The translations under genes were made by a program, and so were the position numbers. A stretch of 64,000 nt of DNA from Haemaphysalis longicornis (Eukaryota; Arthropoda; Arachnida; Ixodida; Ixodidae), in contig CM023448.1 in the NCBI GenBank assembly GCA_013339765.2, positions 26,984,551 to 27,048,550 on the forward strand, written 5' to 3'. The notes below the pieces were generated by a model, which was not told where the DNA came from, ran no database searches, and worked only from the letters and a program-made list of their open reading frames with translations. Positions 20,312 to 31,989 of this stretch are shown here, one piece after another; within the stretch, counting starts at the first letter, position 1; each line of letters opens with the position of its first letter.

Positions 20312-21700
20312 ATGTGGCAGTGGTTGCTTGGTACATGCACCCTAAATCCTCATCAGCCAACAAGCAAGCCAAACTCGTGTCATCCGACCAGTGCACGGTA
20401 TTCAGCAAATGATTGGAGGCTTCCAGATAAAGTGAAGAATGAAGACGTGGTGAAAACCACCATGGTGAAAGCAGGCGCCAAGGCCAGTGCTTACAATCCT
20501 GCCCACCTTCTTCAGCAAGCCAGCGAGCCCCAATTATTCCATGGGTCACCTTCCGAGGATCCCGAAGACTTGCTGGGGCAAGTCGAACGGGACAGGTGGT
20601 TTAACCGATCGAATCGCGTGGAGACACTCAGGCAAGTGGTCTTCTACCTTGAAGATTCAGCACTGATCTGGCTCCAAAACCATGGCAGCTCCCCAGCGTC
20701 TTGGAACGAATTCAGAACACAGTTTGTAACCAGTTTTACAGCTGTTGTGCGAAAAAAGGAGGACGAAGTCTTGTGGCAGATGCGGACAGAACACCCTGAG
20801 GAAAACATTGTTGTGTTCGTGGAAGAGATAAACAGGCTTTCCAGGCCTGCTGACACTTGCAATGAGGAAGAAAAGAAGCTACGCTTAATAATACGCGATA
20901 TGAAGGAGGAGCTGTCTGCTGCACTTGTCCGCAATCCGCCCCAAACCGTCGCCAAATTCGTCACCGAAGCCAGAATAATACAGAAGGCCCTCGAAATGCG
21001 TTTCTAAACTGGTATTACCGCAACTTTGGGGCGCATCCAAACCGAAATACGGTCGATAGCATGCGCAATCCACCAGATAGCCTATGCGAGACTATCACGG
21101 AGTAGTGAGAAAGGAGCTGCCGAAACCTTTCCCATTGCCGCCGGACCCCCATGTCGCTTCCCTTAGCAACGTCATTAGGGAAGAAGTGCAGCAAGCGCTG
21201 GAACTTTCAGCGACGCCAGAAGCACCCCGCCAGCCGCATGCCATTGTCTAGGTGGCTGGTGTCTGTCGACATCGCCCAACTGCACCCTATCGTCACCAGG
21301 CTCCGTACAGGCGCCCCCTGTCGCCGGCCCGGCAACCTGCGATGCACCTATCGCCCCAAGGAAGACCGAATGTGGCGCACGCTCGATAATCGTCTGCTGT
21401 GAAATCACTGTGTAGAGCGCGGCCACATATACCCATCTTTCTGCTAACAAGAGGCTTCGGTTTGCGAGGGTTTTCCGATGAAGCACCACGGCCCCCTACA
21501 TGGCCTTCGCCCTACTGAGGTCTAAGAATACCTGTCCAACAACAACCGAAACTTAACGTGCTTCAATTGTTTGCCGTCGCCTGACCCATACCGATCGCCA
21601 CTCCGACGAAGCAACGCAGACTTCCCGCGTAGTGAGGTCGACAAGCCGCGTATGGGAAACTAAAAACCTATGGAGGTGAACAGTTTCAACTTCTGTCAAG
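20312..21700 (+). pseudogene. Ty3/Gypsy gag with zinc-knuckle remnant
   Basis: An uninterrupted frame of 231 codons (20312-21007) carries FHGSPSEDPEDLL, LRQVVFYLEDSALIWLQNH, WNEFRTQFVTSF and VRNPPQTVAKFVTEA. That is the layout of the retrotransposon Gag capsid region typical of tick Ty3/Gypsy elements. It contains helices suited to capsid assembly and no membrane segment. Downstream the homology continues in shifted frames (LSNVIREEVQQALELS at about 21160) toward a broken knuckle region near 21400-21440, where only scattered Cys/His remain. No protease or RT follows, so the element is truncated after gag. The first Met is not a secure start: the homologous region begins at about codon 64 (AYNPAHL). 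LTRs were not identified. Confidence 0.82.
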
Positions 21701-22339
21701 CTGGATAAAACCTAAACCTATCACTGCTTGCAGAGACGCCTTAAATTCATATGATTTGCATAGCAAAGAAAATAGATTAGCGCCTTCATATTCCTACGGA
21801 GCCTTTGATCGCCTGATTGTTTCGTAACCAGACCTAAGTAACCGTATTGCACATAATGGCAATTTTGTCTTTTGACATTGAAATGTTTTACAATCATCGT
21901 TGCAGTCACATAGGCTTCTTGAAGTCTGGTGCTGGACCTTCAGTGTGTTTACTTCTTTTAGGTTTTAGCCGGTTAATATGTTGGAGGAATTAAGTTTTTT
22001 GCCATCAACCGGTACTGAATTCCAATGACAGAGTATGTTATTTAGCATTCCTATGGCCGCGTGAAAATGCGGGTAATATTTAGTAGGGTAGTTTATATCT
22101 GCACCGGAACCAATGAGGCTGATTTTATGAAGCAACTTTGCACACATATGAGAAAGGCAACAGTTCATTGTAAGGGAATAGTTGTAAGCTGTAGTATCGA
22201 ATAGAAATAGAAGTTTGAATTTTTAACCCCTACATTCGTTTTTCGTTTCGGCGGGTTCGACGTGAAGCCGTTTATTTCTCGGGGGTAGAGCTAAATCGTA
22301 ATTTATATTATCCAAACGAGAAGTACACATCAGGAGGCT
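21701..22339. other. Unassigned DNA
   Basis: Nothing recognisable on either strand between the Gypsy gag and the CR1/L2 3' end. Confidence 0.45.
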
Positions 22340-23058
22340 ATATGGTTGAACTGCAGAGAATTATTGCGAAAGCACTTGCTTAGGAAAGGTTTGCTGCAAA
22401 GCTACATGCTCGGTTTATATCCAAATCATATGACTTCAGTTCAAGCATAACAAAAATAAAACGTAATCTTTCACTAGAACCATTGCATATCCGACGGCAA
22501 ATCGCGCTTCTATGCATGTTTCACAAATACATTAATCGTGCCAGCCCGTCCCCATTACCCACTGTAACCCCTCTTTCCACATCACGCAGATTATTTATTC
22601 AACGCAGCTTCACCAGAATCTACGGCACCACAAACTCTTTCAATTCATCTGCCCTCCCACGTGCTATCCGGTTGTGGAATGATCCGCCTGATAATATCGT
22701 ATCGCTGACTAACCCAGAAACATTCCGCAATCACCTGCACAAGCATTTTTCCATGTAAAACCACCAAACAAGAACACTGGCGTTCCTTTCTGTTAGCACC
22801 ATGATGTTTTCCTTTTTCTTTCTTTTTTTTGCTGTTGCGGCTACCACACTAGATGTTATTATTGCTTGTTCCTATTTTCTTGCCACTCTTGCTACCTGTT
22901 ATCATGTTCTTTTTCTCTTGTTTCACTGACGTGTTGCTGTATTATATATCTAGTTTTTGTATAAGTTCTCTTGTTATTTTTTGTTTATCTGCTCTTTTTG
23001 CCCCCCTTACCCAATGTCCTGCTGGGCCTGTAAGGTATTTTGAATAAATAAATAAAAA
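22340..23058 (+). mobile_element. CR1/L2-type LINE, ORF2 C-terminus and 3' end
   Basis: Upstream text (about 22380-22480) reads ARFISKSYDFSSSITKIKRN in one frame. It then continues through HIRRQIALLCMFHKYINRA, SALPRAIRLWNDPPDNIV and an ending FRNHLHKHFSM with a stop at 22756-22758. This is the conserved C-terminal thumb/tail of CR1/L2-like ORF2, where the 'R..W..LP..iv' motif is diagnostic. The 3' UTR follows (22759-23040). The element ends GGGCCTGTAAGG...TGAATAAATAAATAAAAA at 23058, a typical short-repeat tail. The copy is 5'-truncated, leaving only about 0.7 kb, and has at least one in-frame stop upstream of the last 91 codons. No target duplication was identified. Confidence 0.8.
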
Positions 23059-23990
23059 CTATTCGCGGGAATTCTATTAAAAAGTTGCATATTCTAGGCT
23101 GTGATGGAGAGGACCAGAACCTCAAAACAAAATATATTTTTGCCATTCAAATCACCAAATGCCCAAAAAATATGTGCGGTATGGAGGAATATTAATGACA
23201 GCTTATATTTTATTTACAGTTGTGATCAGGAATAGGCGTAAATATGGTATATGAATATATTCATTTACAAATTAGACGTTAGAACGATATCCCAATGTTA
23301 TTCTTTTCGTTGCTGCGTCACGCGAACGACTTGGAACTGTATACTTGATAATTTGGAGTATTGATAAACTGAAAATAACAAGAAAGTAATGCCAAAGCGT
23401 GCGACCTAATAACGGGCATATTTGCAGCCAACGAAGAAAGTGAATACGAAAGGCTCTTCGCGTTTATTTGAATGGGAATTTAACTGGCGGCCCTTTAAAA
23501 ATGTGAGCCTCAGACTTCAATACACACAGTGCTCCAGACTTAAAATTTTCTCGTATATGCAGGGGTGGTATACATTATCCGGGGAAGACTTTGAACTGCA
23601 GAGAAGTAAAACAAATTTTACAAACACAGAAACACTAATTCGCACGTTCACAACATTGCGCTGTCTTACGCGTTCCTGAGAAAAGTGCATGGAGCTCAGC
23701 GAAGCTCATATTTGTAGGCGAAAGCTACATCGAAAGTTCGTGGCATACCCATAGTTTCAATATTGAGGTTAAGTAGGTGTTTTGGGGAAAACTGAACGGA
23801 AGAGCAGAGTATGTGACGACCATCTGGAAACCACAGAATATGGAAGAGAGTCTGGAGTACTTTGGATATTTGGGTACATTGAGAGTGATGCCTGTCATTT
23901 TTGAGGCTTGATTGATCGGTTGCGGGGTAGTTATACTAAAATATACACTGGAGAATATTGAAGAGAAAAACTCTTTTCATCGACTTCTAC
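23059..23990. other. Unassigned DNA
   Basis: No motif-bearing frame or repeat recognised. Confidence 0.45.
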
Positions 23991-24440
23991 TTTTTTCATC
24001 GACTCCTTCCAAGAAGAAGTCGATGAAGCTGCCTTCCAAGACGAATCAGCTCGCGTACTCATCAGTGCATTCGAAGGTTGTGAAGCGGGCGGTCGCCACA
24101 TCCGTGGTGAAGAATGCCCTAGCAGTATAGCGTGCAAACTTTATCGGCAGCATAGCGAGCAAAGTTTTGAGCGACCGGAGGAAGATCACCACAGCAGAAA
24201 CGCAGGCAGAAATCAGCAAAAAAAAAGCGGTTATCTATATGTTCCTGGTGCCAGCCATACGCTTAAAAAGATTGGGCGATGGCCTGGTGTCCAGGTACTG
24301 TTCTCGGCCCCGAACAAGCTTTGCGGGGTCTACAGAAGAGTGACTAGTGAGCAACCGGTGGAAAAAGGAATTCTAAAAAATTACGCCAAACCCTACCTCG
24401 AAAGCGAGGAAGCAGTGGCGTAGGAAGGGAGGGTGTTTTC
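23991..24440 (+). pseudogene. Penelope-like element fragment, region after the RT
   Basis: The frame around 24235-24345 reads YVPGASHTLKKIGRWPGVQV followed by LFSAPNKLCGVYRRV. It resembles the conserved 'P Y v h g . s h . L k k i . . . . g V . v v F S A P . K l' linker between reverse transcriptase and the GIY-YIG endonuclease in Penelope-like elements of ticks. Upstream text (DESARVLISAFEG and onward) is weaker. No GIY-YIG domain follows in this copy, and stops appear from about 24420. A different Penelope remnant with GIY-YIG lies at 38193-38530. The family call rests on one conserved block. Confidence 0.55.
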
Positions 24441-27400
24441 TCTGCGAAATATCTGTGTTGGGTGCGTGCAGCTGGATGATCTACGGCGACAAGCCTAGCA
24501 GTTGAACCTCTCCGCACCTAAAGGAAGTTAGGCAGATACTGGCACTTTTCCTGGCAATTTTTGTTCACTAGAACAGTTTTAGGCCGCCGATTCGGGAGTG
24601 GGAATAGATTTTGTGGGACGTAGCGGCGGATGATACCTTAGAAACTTTCGACAGAGTATCGAGAATTCCTGAAAATGATGTTGACGACCGGGCGTAGTGC
24701 TGGAGTAATGTGCGATACTGATGGTCCTAGACCTCTTTTAATTAAAAAGTTGTGATGAGAGTGAGTGTGTTCGTGTCTAATGTAGGCTGGTTAAAATAGT
24801 ATAGTATAATCGAGAGAATGCAGGGAAGTGCCAAAGAAATTACGGGAATTTGCTGTAAGTGGCGTAGTGTTTTATGCGAATTGTAGTCGCCAGCTAGAAA
24901 TTTCAGTACGAAAACATTGACAGGATCTGGAGCGGAGGAAAGGACTGGAAAAATCCATAGTAGGGAGGTAGAAATCCCAACAGATTTTAAGAGATTAGGA
25001 CGAAGAGGGGTAAGAGTCTGTCGCAGTGCATTTTTAACTATTTAAATGCTTCAAGTACCTGCAGAAATATATTGAATGCTTTTTTCGGGTGCTTTAAGTA
25101 TATTTCACTGACGTAAACCTATGCAATCTAAGAACTAAATATTACTCTTCTTCGGCCAAGTAAAATAGACAAAGTAAATTTGTTCCTGAAGAATAAATCT
25201 GCGCAATGTTAAATTCAATTATTGATTATTTTCAGGGAGGGGTTTAGCTTGAGCCTTTATGAATTTCTTCATACTTTACAAATATCTGCAGCATTTGAAG
25301 TGTTTTTTCACGTTTTTGGTCTAGGGGATTGGGGTAGCTATCGATGTAAAGCTGGAGGCAAAGATAGAGGCCATATCGACAAAGGAGGCTTGAACACTCG
25401 GTTTAGAGCTGCCACGTTTTCCCTTCCACTGCTCGTAAGAAATTAATAAAGGAAAGGGGTCGAGAAAACGGTTTCACTTATAATTGTGTACGTGGCCCGA
25501 TCGACACATGGTGTTTTGTAATGAGTCGGTTGTAATTGGACCGGTTCGTATCTGGGGCCATTCGTCATAGGCGATGTCATGGGATAGTAAAGTTCCGCAT
25601 ATGCGCGACAAAATAGATTCCGACGCTTTTATTTGTTTGAATTACATGTGAGCCTCAGAGGAGTAGATAGGATGGCTAACGATTCAAACGAAGGAAATGC
25701 GGTAGGAGGTAGCAAGATAAAGAAAACGTCCAGGAACAGGGGCCGCGAAGAAAAACCTGCGCTCTTGCCTCCTTTGTTGTTGCCGCTTTTCATGTCCTGC
25801 AGTCGGAGAGTAGGACGGAAAGTTATACCTCGAGACGTTTTAACACTGCACATTACGCAACAAGGACTCTGAGACTCCAGTGGCTTCGGGCCAGCCTGTT
25901 TTTTCCTCCTTTCGACTATACATCCGGCGCATTTCACCAATACATGCTAGTCACTGTGGACAAGTTGGATATGTGGTTCGAACCAAAATACAGATACAAC
26001 GTTATCGACCCTAGAGCGACGAAGTGAGTCACGGACGTACCACCAAATTTAGCGGCCATGAAGAAGAACCCGTGCCCCGTTTTCATAGGTGCGGCTGGCA
26101 TGTTTCTTGTTCAGCGTTGCTTTGAAACTAATGTCTTGAATCCACATTAGGACAGAAAGATGTGGTACACAATCCGAAAACAGAAGCAACACGAAAAAAA
26201 GTCTGCTCACTGCAAGAGCGCTTCAAGCTGTGAACAGGCGCTGCAATAAAGCGAATGGTTCGGATATGTTCGGGGAAACCATCAGTTTAAGTTGCAAACG
26301 TTGGCCGAATATATGTTTCTTTAGGTGTAATTTTGGGTCATGTCGTTGTGATTAATTTTGGGTTAATTACCAGCTCGGGGTCAATGAATTAACTACCGAT
26401 GGAGTAAATTACTTATCATCACAAATTTTTTAGACACCAATACAAGGAAACTGAGTGATGCCTTATCACCGCTTGTTCACTTCTAGAAAACACCGAGAAC
26501 ACAATTTTTCTCCCTTCTGTTGAACTTTTCACAGTGACAAACTGGCCCATGACGAACGATCCTATGTAAACAAGCTGCCTATTAAAAACGAGTCGATGAC
26601 GAAACGCCTGGGGCCAATTGGTTTACAGAAATAGAATTATTTGTTTTGGGCACACTGAGTGTGTGAGTGAATGCGTATTCGGCACCTTTTTACTGTTTGT
26701 CAAGGAAATTATAAAATTTTATGTTCTTATGCCATGCATGCTGACGCGTCAATTACGTGATTTGTGCAAAAGCATTTATGCTGTGTACTTGAGCATTTTT
26801 TCTGGACACGTGATGGAGAACTGGTCGGGCTGGGAGCCGTGACAAAATGTCTGAAAATCTGGTTTGGTCTTGCTGAGAGGGCACGTGTTTTGCAGCGTGG
26901 ATGTTTTTGTCTAAAGGCGCCACTCACGATTTCGAGAAATTTCCGTGCTTGCGAAGAAATCGTAAATAATTTGAAATGTAACGGAGAATTTCAGCAGGCA
27001 CAAAGAAGTGCTCGAAACATGTCAAGCACGATAAACGGAACTACTAAAATCTTGTTGGTTCTTGCCTCGAATGTGACGACGAAAACCAACATTACTTGCC
27101 GTTAGATATCTCCTCCCAGGTAGGGTCTTCCCATTGTCGGGGTCGCAAAGCAAAAGGGCCGTTAGCAGGGGATGGGGCCATTTCTTCAAAATGCTGAATA
27201 TTTGCTGCGATAACCAGTGTAGAGATGACCATAAATACCGTTATCCCTAACCAGGCCGCCATTTCCAGCTTGAGAATTCTGCGATGTGCCTAAGTGTACG
27301 TGTCCTAAAACGCTTGCGTATTGTTGCGTGGCAATTTAGATTTAAGATCACACTGCAGCTGTTTGCACCACTCCTCTGAGAAAACTGGGTTTTTTCTTTA

Positions 27401-27715
27401 ATTAATACAGACAAATGGAGCCTTTTTAAATCAAAGCTGCATAATGAGCGTCTTCTCTTCAATGTCTAAGCCGTTACTAGAGTGATTATTTATCTTAAAA
27501 CAATATCAAGCCTTAAAGCCGTCTTCGTGGTGTTATTCCTGGTGTACAAACTCTTCGTGGAAAGACATTTCATAATAGGGCATTTCGTATTTGTGCCATT
27601 TTTCGAAGGACAATTGGTCACGTGGGGCAGTTGGACGTGGGGCTATTAAGCAAAAAAAAATTATTATTTTTATTTTTTTGACAGAATTCTTTTCAATAAA
27701 GAGCAACGAATGTGT
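24441..27715. other. Unassigned DNA, no feature recognised
   Basis: 3.3 kb without a recognisable gene, RNA, terminal repeat or long tandem array. The longest frames (for example 26764-27105) have no motif, and codon structure gives no support for an exon. Confidence 0.5.
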
Positions 27716-28389
27716 ATTGTTATTTATTTATTTTTTATTCATACTGCAGGCCAAGATGCTGGCCCATGTAGGGAGGGCAGTACAGAGCACGAATACAAAC
27801 AATGCATGAACAGGATGCTACCTATAACATGTTATAAAAACTTAAAAATACGTGCCTTAGCACAACAACCGTGACATAAGAACAACACAAATAGAATCAG
27901 TGGGGCAAAACGCCTTGCCCCAACCACAAAACAGCACTAATATAAAAAAAGCAGGTAATTTTCTTATAAAGAAGAAGTGATCGCAACCCCATGTTTAGAT
28001 TAATCTAATTCATGAGGCAAGTAGTTTCCAGTTCTTCTGAGAAGTTTCTTGATTGTAAATCCTAAGGGGAAGATAATTCCGTTCGTTTTTTATACGAACA
28101 AAAAAACTATTGATGTGAGAATTTGTATTAAAAATTATTTGCGTAATGGCGAGGTTCTGTATATATCTGGTTTTTCGGCTTCAAGAAAATTTACGTAACG
28201 AGGTGGTTTAAGTCCGATTTTCCCACTTATGATGCTATGTAAAATCTGGAGGCGACTAACTTCGCGCCTGCGTTCTAGCGAACTGATATTATTTCTAAGC
28301 ATTAGTAAGCTTGGTGAATCCTTTCGTTTATATTTTCCAAAGATGGATCTAACGGGCTTTCTTTGTACACGTTTAAATTCCTACGGTGC
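27716..28389 (-). mobile_element. CR1-type LINE, ORF2 end and 3' UTR (minus strand)
   Basis: Read on the minus strand, the segment from about 28390 contains pieces SLERRREVSRLQILHSIISG and PPRYVNFLEAEK, then NGIIFPLGFTIKKLLRRTGN in the next frame. This is a thumb/tail arrangement of CR1-like ORF2. It ends with a 3' UTR whose last part reads CCTACATGGGCCAGCATCTT and GCCTGCAGTATGAATAAAAA, then AATAAATAAATA, the usual CR1 tail (positions 27765 down to 27716). The ORF is frame-shifted, and the copy is 5'-truncated at the junction with the plus-strand LINE that starts at about 28390. Confidence 0.68.
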
Positions 28390-29366
28390 TTTCCAGTATG
28401 AAAGTCAGGGCGTCACTGCCGTGAGACGCATCATCATCCGCAAAAACGACAGGATTCCCATCAAGCACATCATCTTGACTTTTGACCGCGCAGTTCTTCC
28501 ACAACATATAAATGCAGGCTTTATCCGGTGCTCCATCCGTCCCTACATTCCAAACCCGCGCTGCTGCTTTAAGTGCCAGCGGTTCCGACACAGGAACCAA
28601 CTCCTGTCGTGGCCGTCTGACCTGCGCAAAGTGTGCCCAGCATGAACGCCCTTCTGACAATTGTCCATCACAAACCATCACTTGCGCCAACTGCCAGGGA
28701 CCTTCTGCCGCCTACACTCGAAAATGCAAGTTTAAACAGAAGATTATAAATGTGAACGTCACTGAAAACATCACATTCCCAGAGGCGCGAAACAGGTTGC
28801 CTCTTTCCTCCTGGGGAGGTACGCCGACGAAAAAGCAGGAGGCGGAGCGGCGTCTAGTTTCCACGGGTACCCAGTTCAGCGAGTGTGACCTGGTCCCTCC
28901 CCCGCCTCTCACTGGGTTGATTTAGGCCGCCCAACTCGTCACCACACCGCTTGCTGAGGCAGCAGCGGTTGTGGTACCAGCCCCATCCGTCGAGACCGGT
29001 GCCGCTCCCGCCGCTACTTCCCCATCCTCCAGTGCGTGGGGAGTCGCCGAGGTGATGGACACCGGGGGCCCCGCATCGGCGTCCACCGCCAACGAACTGC
29101 CCGTGCCACCTCTGGCACCCCCGACGCCTTCGGCGGTGGCGGGTCAAACGAAGGGCCCCCGAATGGGGCCAAGTTTAGGGGGCCCGTTCGGTCGGGCACC
29201 CCAAGGACATCTGACGACGAGATAGACGTCGGGCCGTTAACGGCCTGCAACGCAGCGAAAGGAGCTGCCTCTGACGTCCAGGCCCACAGAAAGGACCAAA
29301 AAGCCCCCTCCGACAGTACAAGCCCCGAAAGACACATGAACACACGCACAAACAGACTCCGGTAGC
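28390..29366 (+). pseudogene. I/Jockey-type LINE ORF1 (Gag-like, zinc knuckles)
   Basis: The N-terminal part preserved here reads GVTAVRRIIIRKNDRIPIKH and INAGFIRCSIRPYIPNPRCC, followed by the first knuckle CFKCQRFRH. The homologous frame then shifts near 28590. In the new frame the second and third knuckles are readable: CAKCAQHERPSDNC and CANCQGPSAAYTRKC, then the basic KFKQKII and ENITFPEARNRLP. The order RNA-binding fold, triple C-C-H-C, then 'I.fkEAr..' and a Pro/Ala-rich tail (to 29365) is typical of Jockey/I-group ORF1, which binds the element RNA. One frameshift inside the first knuckle inactivates it. The 5' end is cut at 28390. Confidence 0.82.
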
Positions 29367-29374
29367 TCCTGAAC

Positions 29375-30128
29375 CTCTATGATGGGAACAGAAAACATCA
29401 TCCAATGGAACTGCAGAGGCCTCTTTAAAAATTTGACGATGTTAATCTGATACTGCATGCCAATCAGCCAATTATCATGTGTGTCCAAGAAACTCACCTC
29501 AATTTCAAACAAACAAATTTATAGAATAGTTATATGGTATACAGGAAGGACAGGGATGGCTCCACACACTATTCGGGTGGTGCGGCCATAATCGCCCAGA
29601 AATGCTTAGCATGCCACGCTATCACCTTGAACACTGCCATTGATGTTGTAGCAATTCGCACAATAATATTTAATAGGTTGATAACAGTATGCTCCATATG
29701 CATTCCCACCAATTTAGAACTTTTGAGCTCCTACATCGGTTCACCAGCTGCCCCAACCATACATCCTAACAGGCGTCCTAATGCACACAATTATCCTTGA
29801 GGCTCTTCTCGCACAGATGCCGGAGGTCGCCTAATCGAGAAATTCCTTACATCTTGAGGAGCATGCCTCTTCAACAAACATAAGCCCACATACGTTAATA
29901 TAGGACCCAATGCATATTCATTTATTGACTTGGCTCTTGGTTCCGCAGTCCTCTTTCCTTGTCTTGAGTAAAGCGTGGGAACAGACCCATATGGCACTGA
30001 CCACTACCCCACTTCACTAACATATACAGAGACAATTTGTAAGAGGGCAATTCGTCGCAGGACAATAATAAGTGCCGGAGGCCAGTTCACCATCGAGCTA
30101 TTCACTATTGACTGTAGTGAACTGCTGA
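29375..30128 (+). pseudogene. I/Jockey-type LINE ORF2, AP-like endonuclease domain (truncated)
   Basis: Starts about 10 bp after ORF1 with MMGTENIIQWNCRGLFKNL, the 'iiQWNcRg' opening of the endonuclease domain. Further parts follow in shifted frames: YRKDRDGSTHYSGGAAIIAQ (29537 on), the NAHN-type D-F-N-A-H-N remnant near 29775, and FIDLALGSAVLFPCL (about 29921-29965). The catalytic D-H sits in the text near 29998 (DHYPTSLTY). The domain normally nicks target DNA for target-primed reverse transcription. Several frameshifts and stops are visible. Homology ends at about 30128, 37 bp before the first 512-bp repeat, and no RT follows. Confidence 0.8.
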
Positions 30129-30164
30129 CTCTCGAGAAAAAAAGGCATTGAATGTGTATAAGGA

Positions 30165-30676
30165 AAAATTTCCCCGCATTTCCCCGAGGGGAAGAATGTG
30201 AAAGTGCGAATGCACGAGTTGAATTTGCGCGGTTCGGTAATGTTCGCGAAAGAGAGATCACACACACACACACAACTACAAAGAAAGAAAGATGCATTTA
30301 TTCACAGACACCTATTTGTGTTGTCGTTGTACTTGATTGCTAGCGCGGATCTCAGCTTTGACATTTCGTGTCAGTACTCCTTTAAGCGGGTGCATTAGCC
30401 CTTCTCACGCCCGATTCCTGGCCAATCCCCCACGTGGGTATGTGCCATGTCAGCGGCCAGGCAGCGCACGCCCATCTCCCCCCGTTGCCAAGGAAGACGA
30501 GGAGATTCCTGGCCAATCCCCCACGTGGGTATGTGCCATGTCAGCGGCCAGGCAGCGCTCGCCCATCTCCCCCCGTTGCCAAGGAAGACGAGGAGCGCGC
30601 GCACCCGCAGCTGTTGCTATGTGGACGGACGGCGGTCGCCGGAATTCAGGGTCGCTTATAAAGTGCATTCGCACTT
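30165..30676 (+). repeat. 512-bp repeat R512, copy 1 (MITE-like)
   Basis: Begins AAAATTTCCCCGCATTTCCC with the palindrome TTTCCCCGAGGGGAA, then AAAGTGCGAATGCAC. It ends with the inverted form GTGCATTCGCACTT at 30676. It includes a (CA)n tract at 30259-30274 and a direct duplication of a 91-bp unit (start 30413 and 30504), each unit holding the palindrome CCCACGTGGG. It is nearly identical to 31479-31989. No protein is encoded; open frames here are repeat-driven. Confidence 0.85.
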
Positions 30677-31478
30677 AAAAGAGAAATTTCAGACGTCTCC
30701 TAATAAAATCACGCACCCTTTCGTTTAATGATGAAAGCGCAGTTTTTTTGTGAGAGATTCCCTGCGTTTGCATGAGCTTGGACTTTGACTTTGACTCCAA
30801 ACGTTTAGGAATTTCACTCATTATTATTTGAGTTTGACCGGCCCGCGGGTGCACATTTCAGTGCTGCTCCCTCGTCTTTGACCCTTCGCGATTCGATTTT
30901 GCGAAACTAAAGCTTCGCGTTAAACCATCGTCTTGATTATACGGAGGCTCGAAGCAAGAACTATATCCTTCCTCCGTGAACGGAGCGGTGCATGATTTAT
31001 TGCCAGTTTGCTTTCCTGCAGAGGGTTGCCGTCTGAGTTTGAACGTTGACTCTCAGATGGTTTGGGAATTGATTCACTGATCCTAGACTTTGAATCGCCG
31101 TAGTTTGAACTTTTTATCGCAGCTGGTTTCACTTAAGCTGTTCGTCATTGGAGTTCGCATGAACAACGCATCGCTCTAACCATGGCCGTTGTTAGATAGA
31201 GAGTGTATGACTTTGCATGTCCATGCACGCCACTCGCAATCCAAACTGCTTCGACTGTGCTACAATGGCGCTATCGGACAGACGCCAGCTGCATAACGTG
31301 AGGGTCCCAGTTTCGATTGCGACCACGTGAAGCGTCTTCTTTCACTACATTCACAAACATCATCCTAGTCACTGAAATGTGGCTCTTCCGCAGCGCATTT
31401 TGAAGCGACGTACGCTTTCAATGAGAAACGGAAAGTTTCGATTTAGAAATTTTTCCACCACTGCAGGGGCAGTTGCAT
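30677..31478. other. 802-bp spacer between R512 copies
   Basis: No coding motif. It does not show LTR-retrotransposon internal features (no PBS or PPT beside the R512 copies), so I do not read the pair as LTRs. Confidence 0.5.
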
Positions 31479-31989
31479 AAAATTTCCCCGCATTTCCCCG
31501 AGGGGAAGAATGTGAAAGTGCGAATGCACGAGTTGAATTTGCGCGGTTCGGTAATGTTCGCGAAAGAGAGATCACACACACACACACAACTACAAAGAAA
31601 GAAAGATGCATTTATTCACAGACACCTATTTGTGTTGTCGTTGTACTTGATTGCTAGAGCGGATCTCAGCTTTGAAATTTCGTGTCAGTACTCCTTTAAG
31701 CGGGTGCATTAGCCCTTCTCACGCCCGATTCCTGGCCAATCCCCCACGTGGGTATGTGCCATTTCAGCGGCCAGGCAGCGCGCGCCCATCTCCCCCCATT
31801 GCCAAGGAAGACGAGGAGATTCCTGGTCAATCCCCCACGTGGGTATGTGCCATGTCAGCGGCCAGGCAGCGCGCGCCCATCTCCCCCGTTGCCAAGGAAG
31901 ACGGGGAGCGCGCGCACCCGCAGCTGTTGCTATGTGGACGGACGGCGGTCGCCGGAATTCAGGGTCGCTTATAAAGTGCATTCGCACTT
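31479..31989 (+). repeat. 512-bp repeat R512, copy 2 (MITE-like)
   Basis: Direct-orientation copy of 30165-30676 with only scattered substitutions (for example TGCTAGAGCGG for TGCTAGCGCGG) and a 1-base length difference. It has the same internal 91-bp duplication (31727 and 31818) and the same terminal AAGTGCGAATGCAC / GTGCATTCGCACTT inverted pair. Confidence 0.85.

Noticed and set aside
20312..21007. Host (domesticated) gene derived from Gypsy gag
   Set aside because: The 231-codon frame is intact, but homology continues beyond its stop in broken frames, so it is more simply a decaying retrotransposon.
30165..31989. R512 pair as LTRs of one element
   Set aside because: No TG...CA ends, no PBS or PPT, no coding remnant between, and internal MITE-like inverted ends in each copy.
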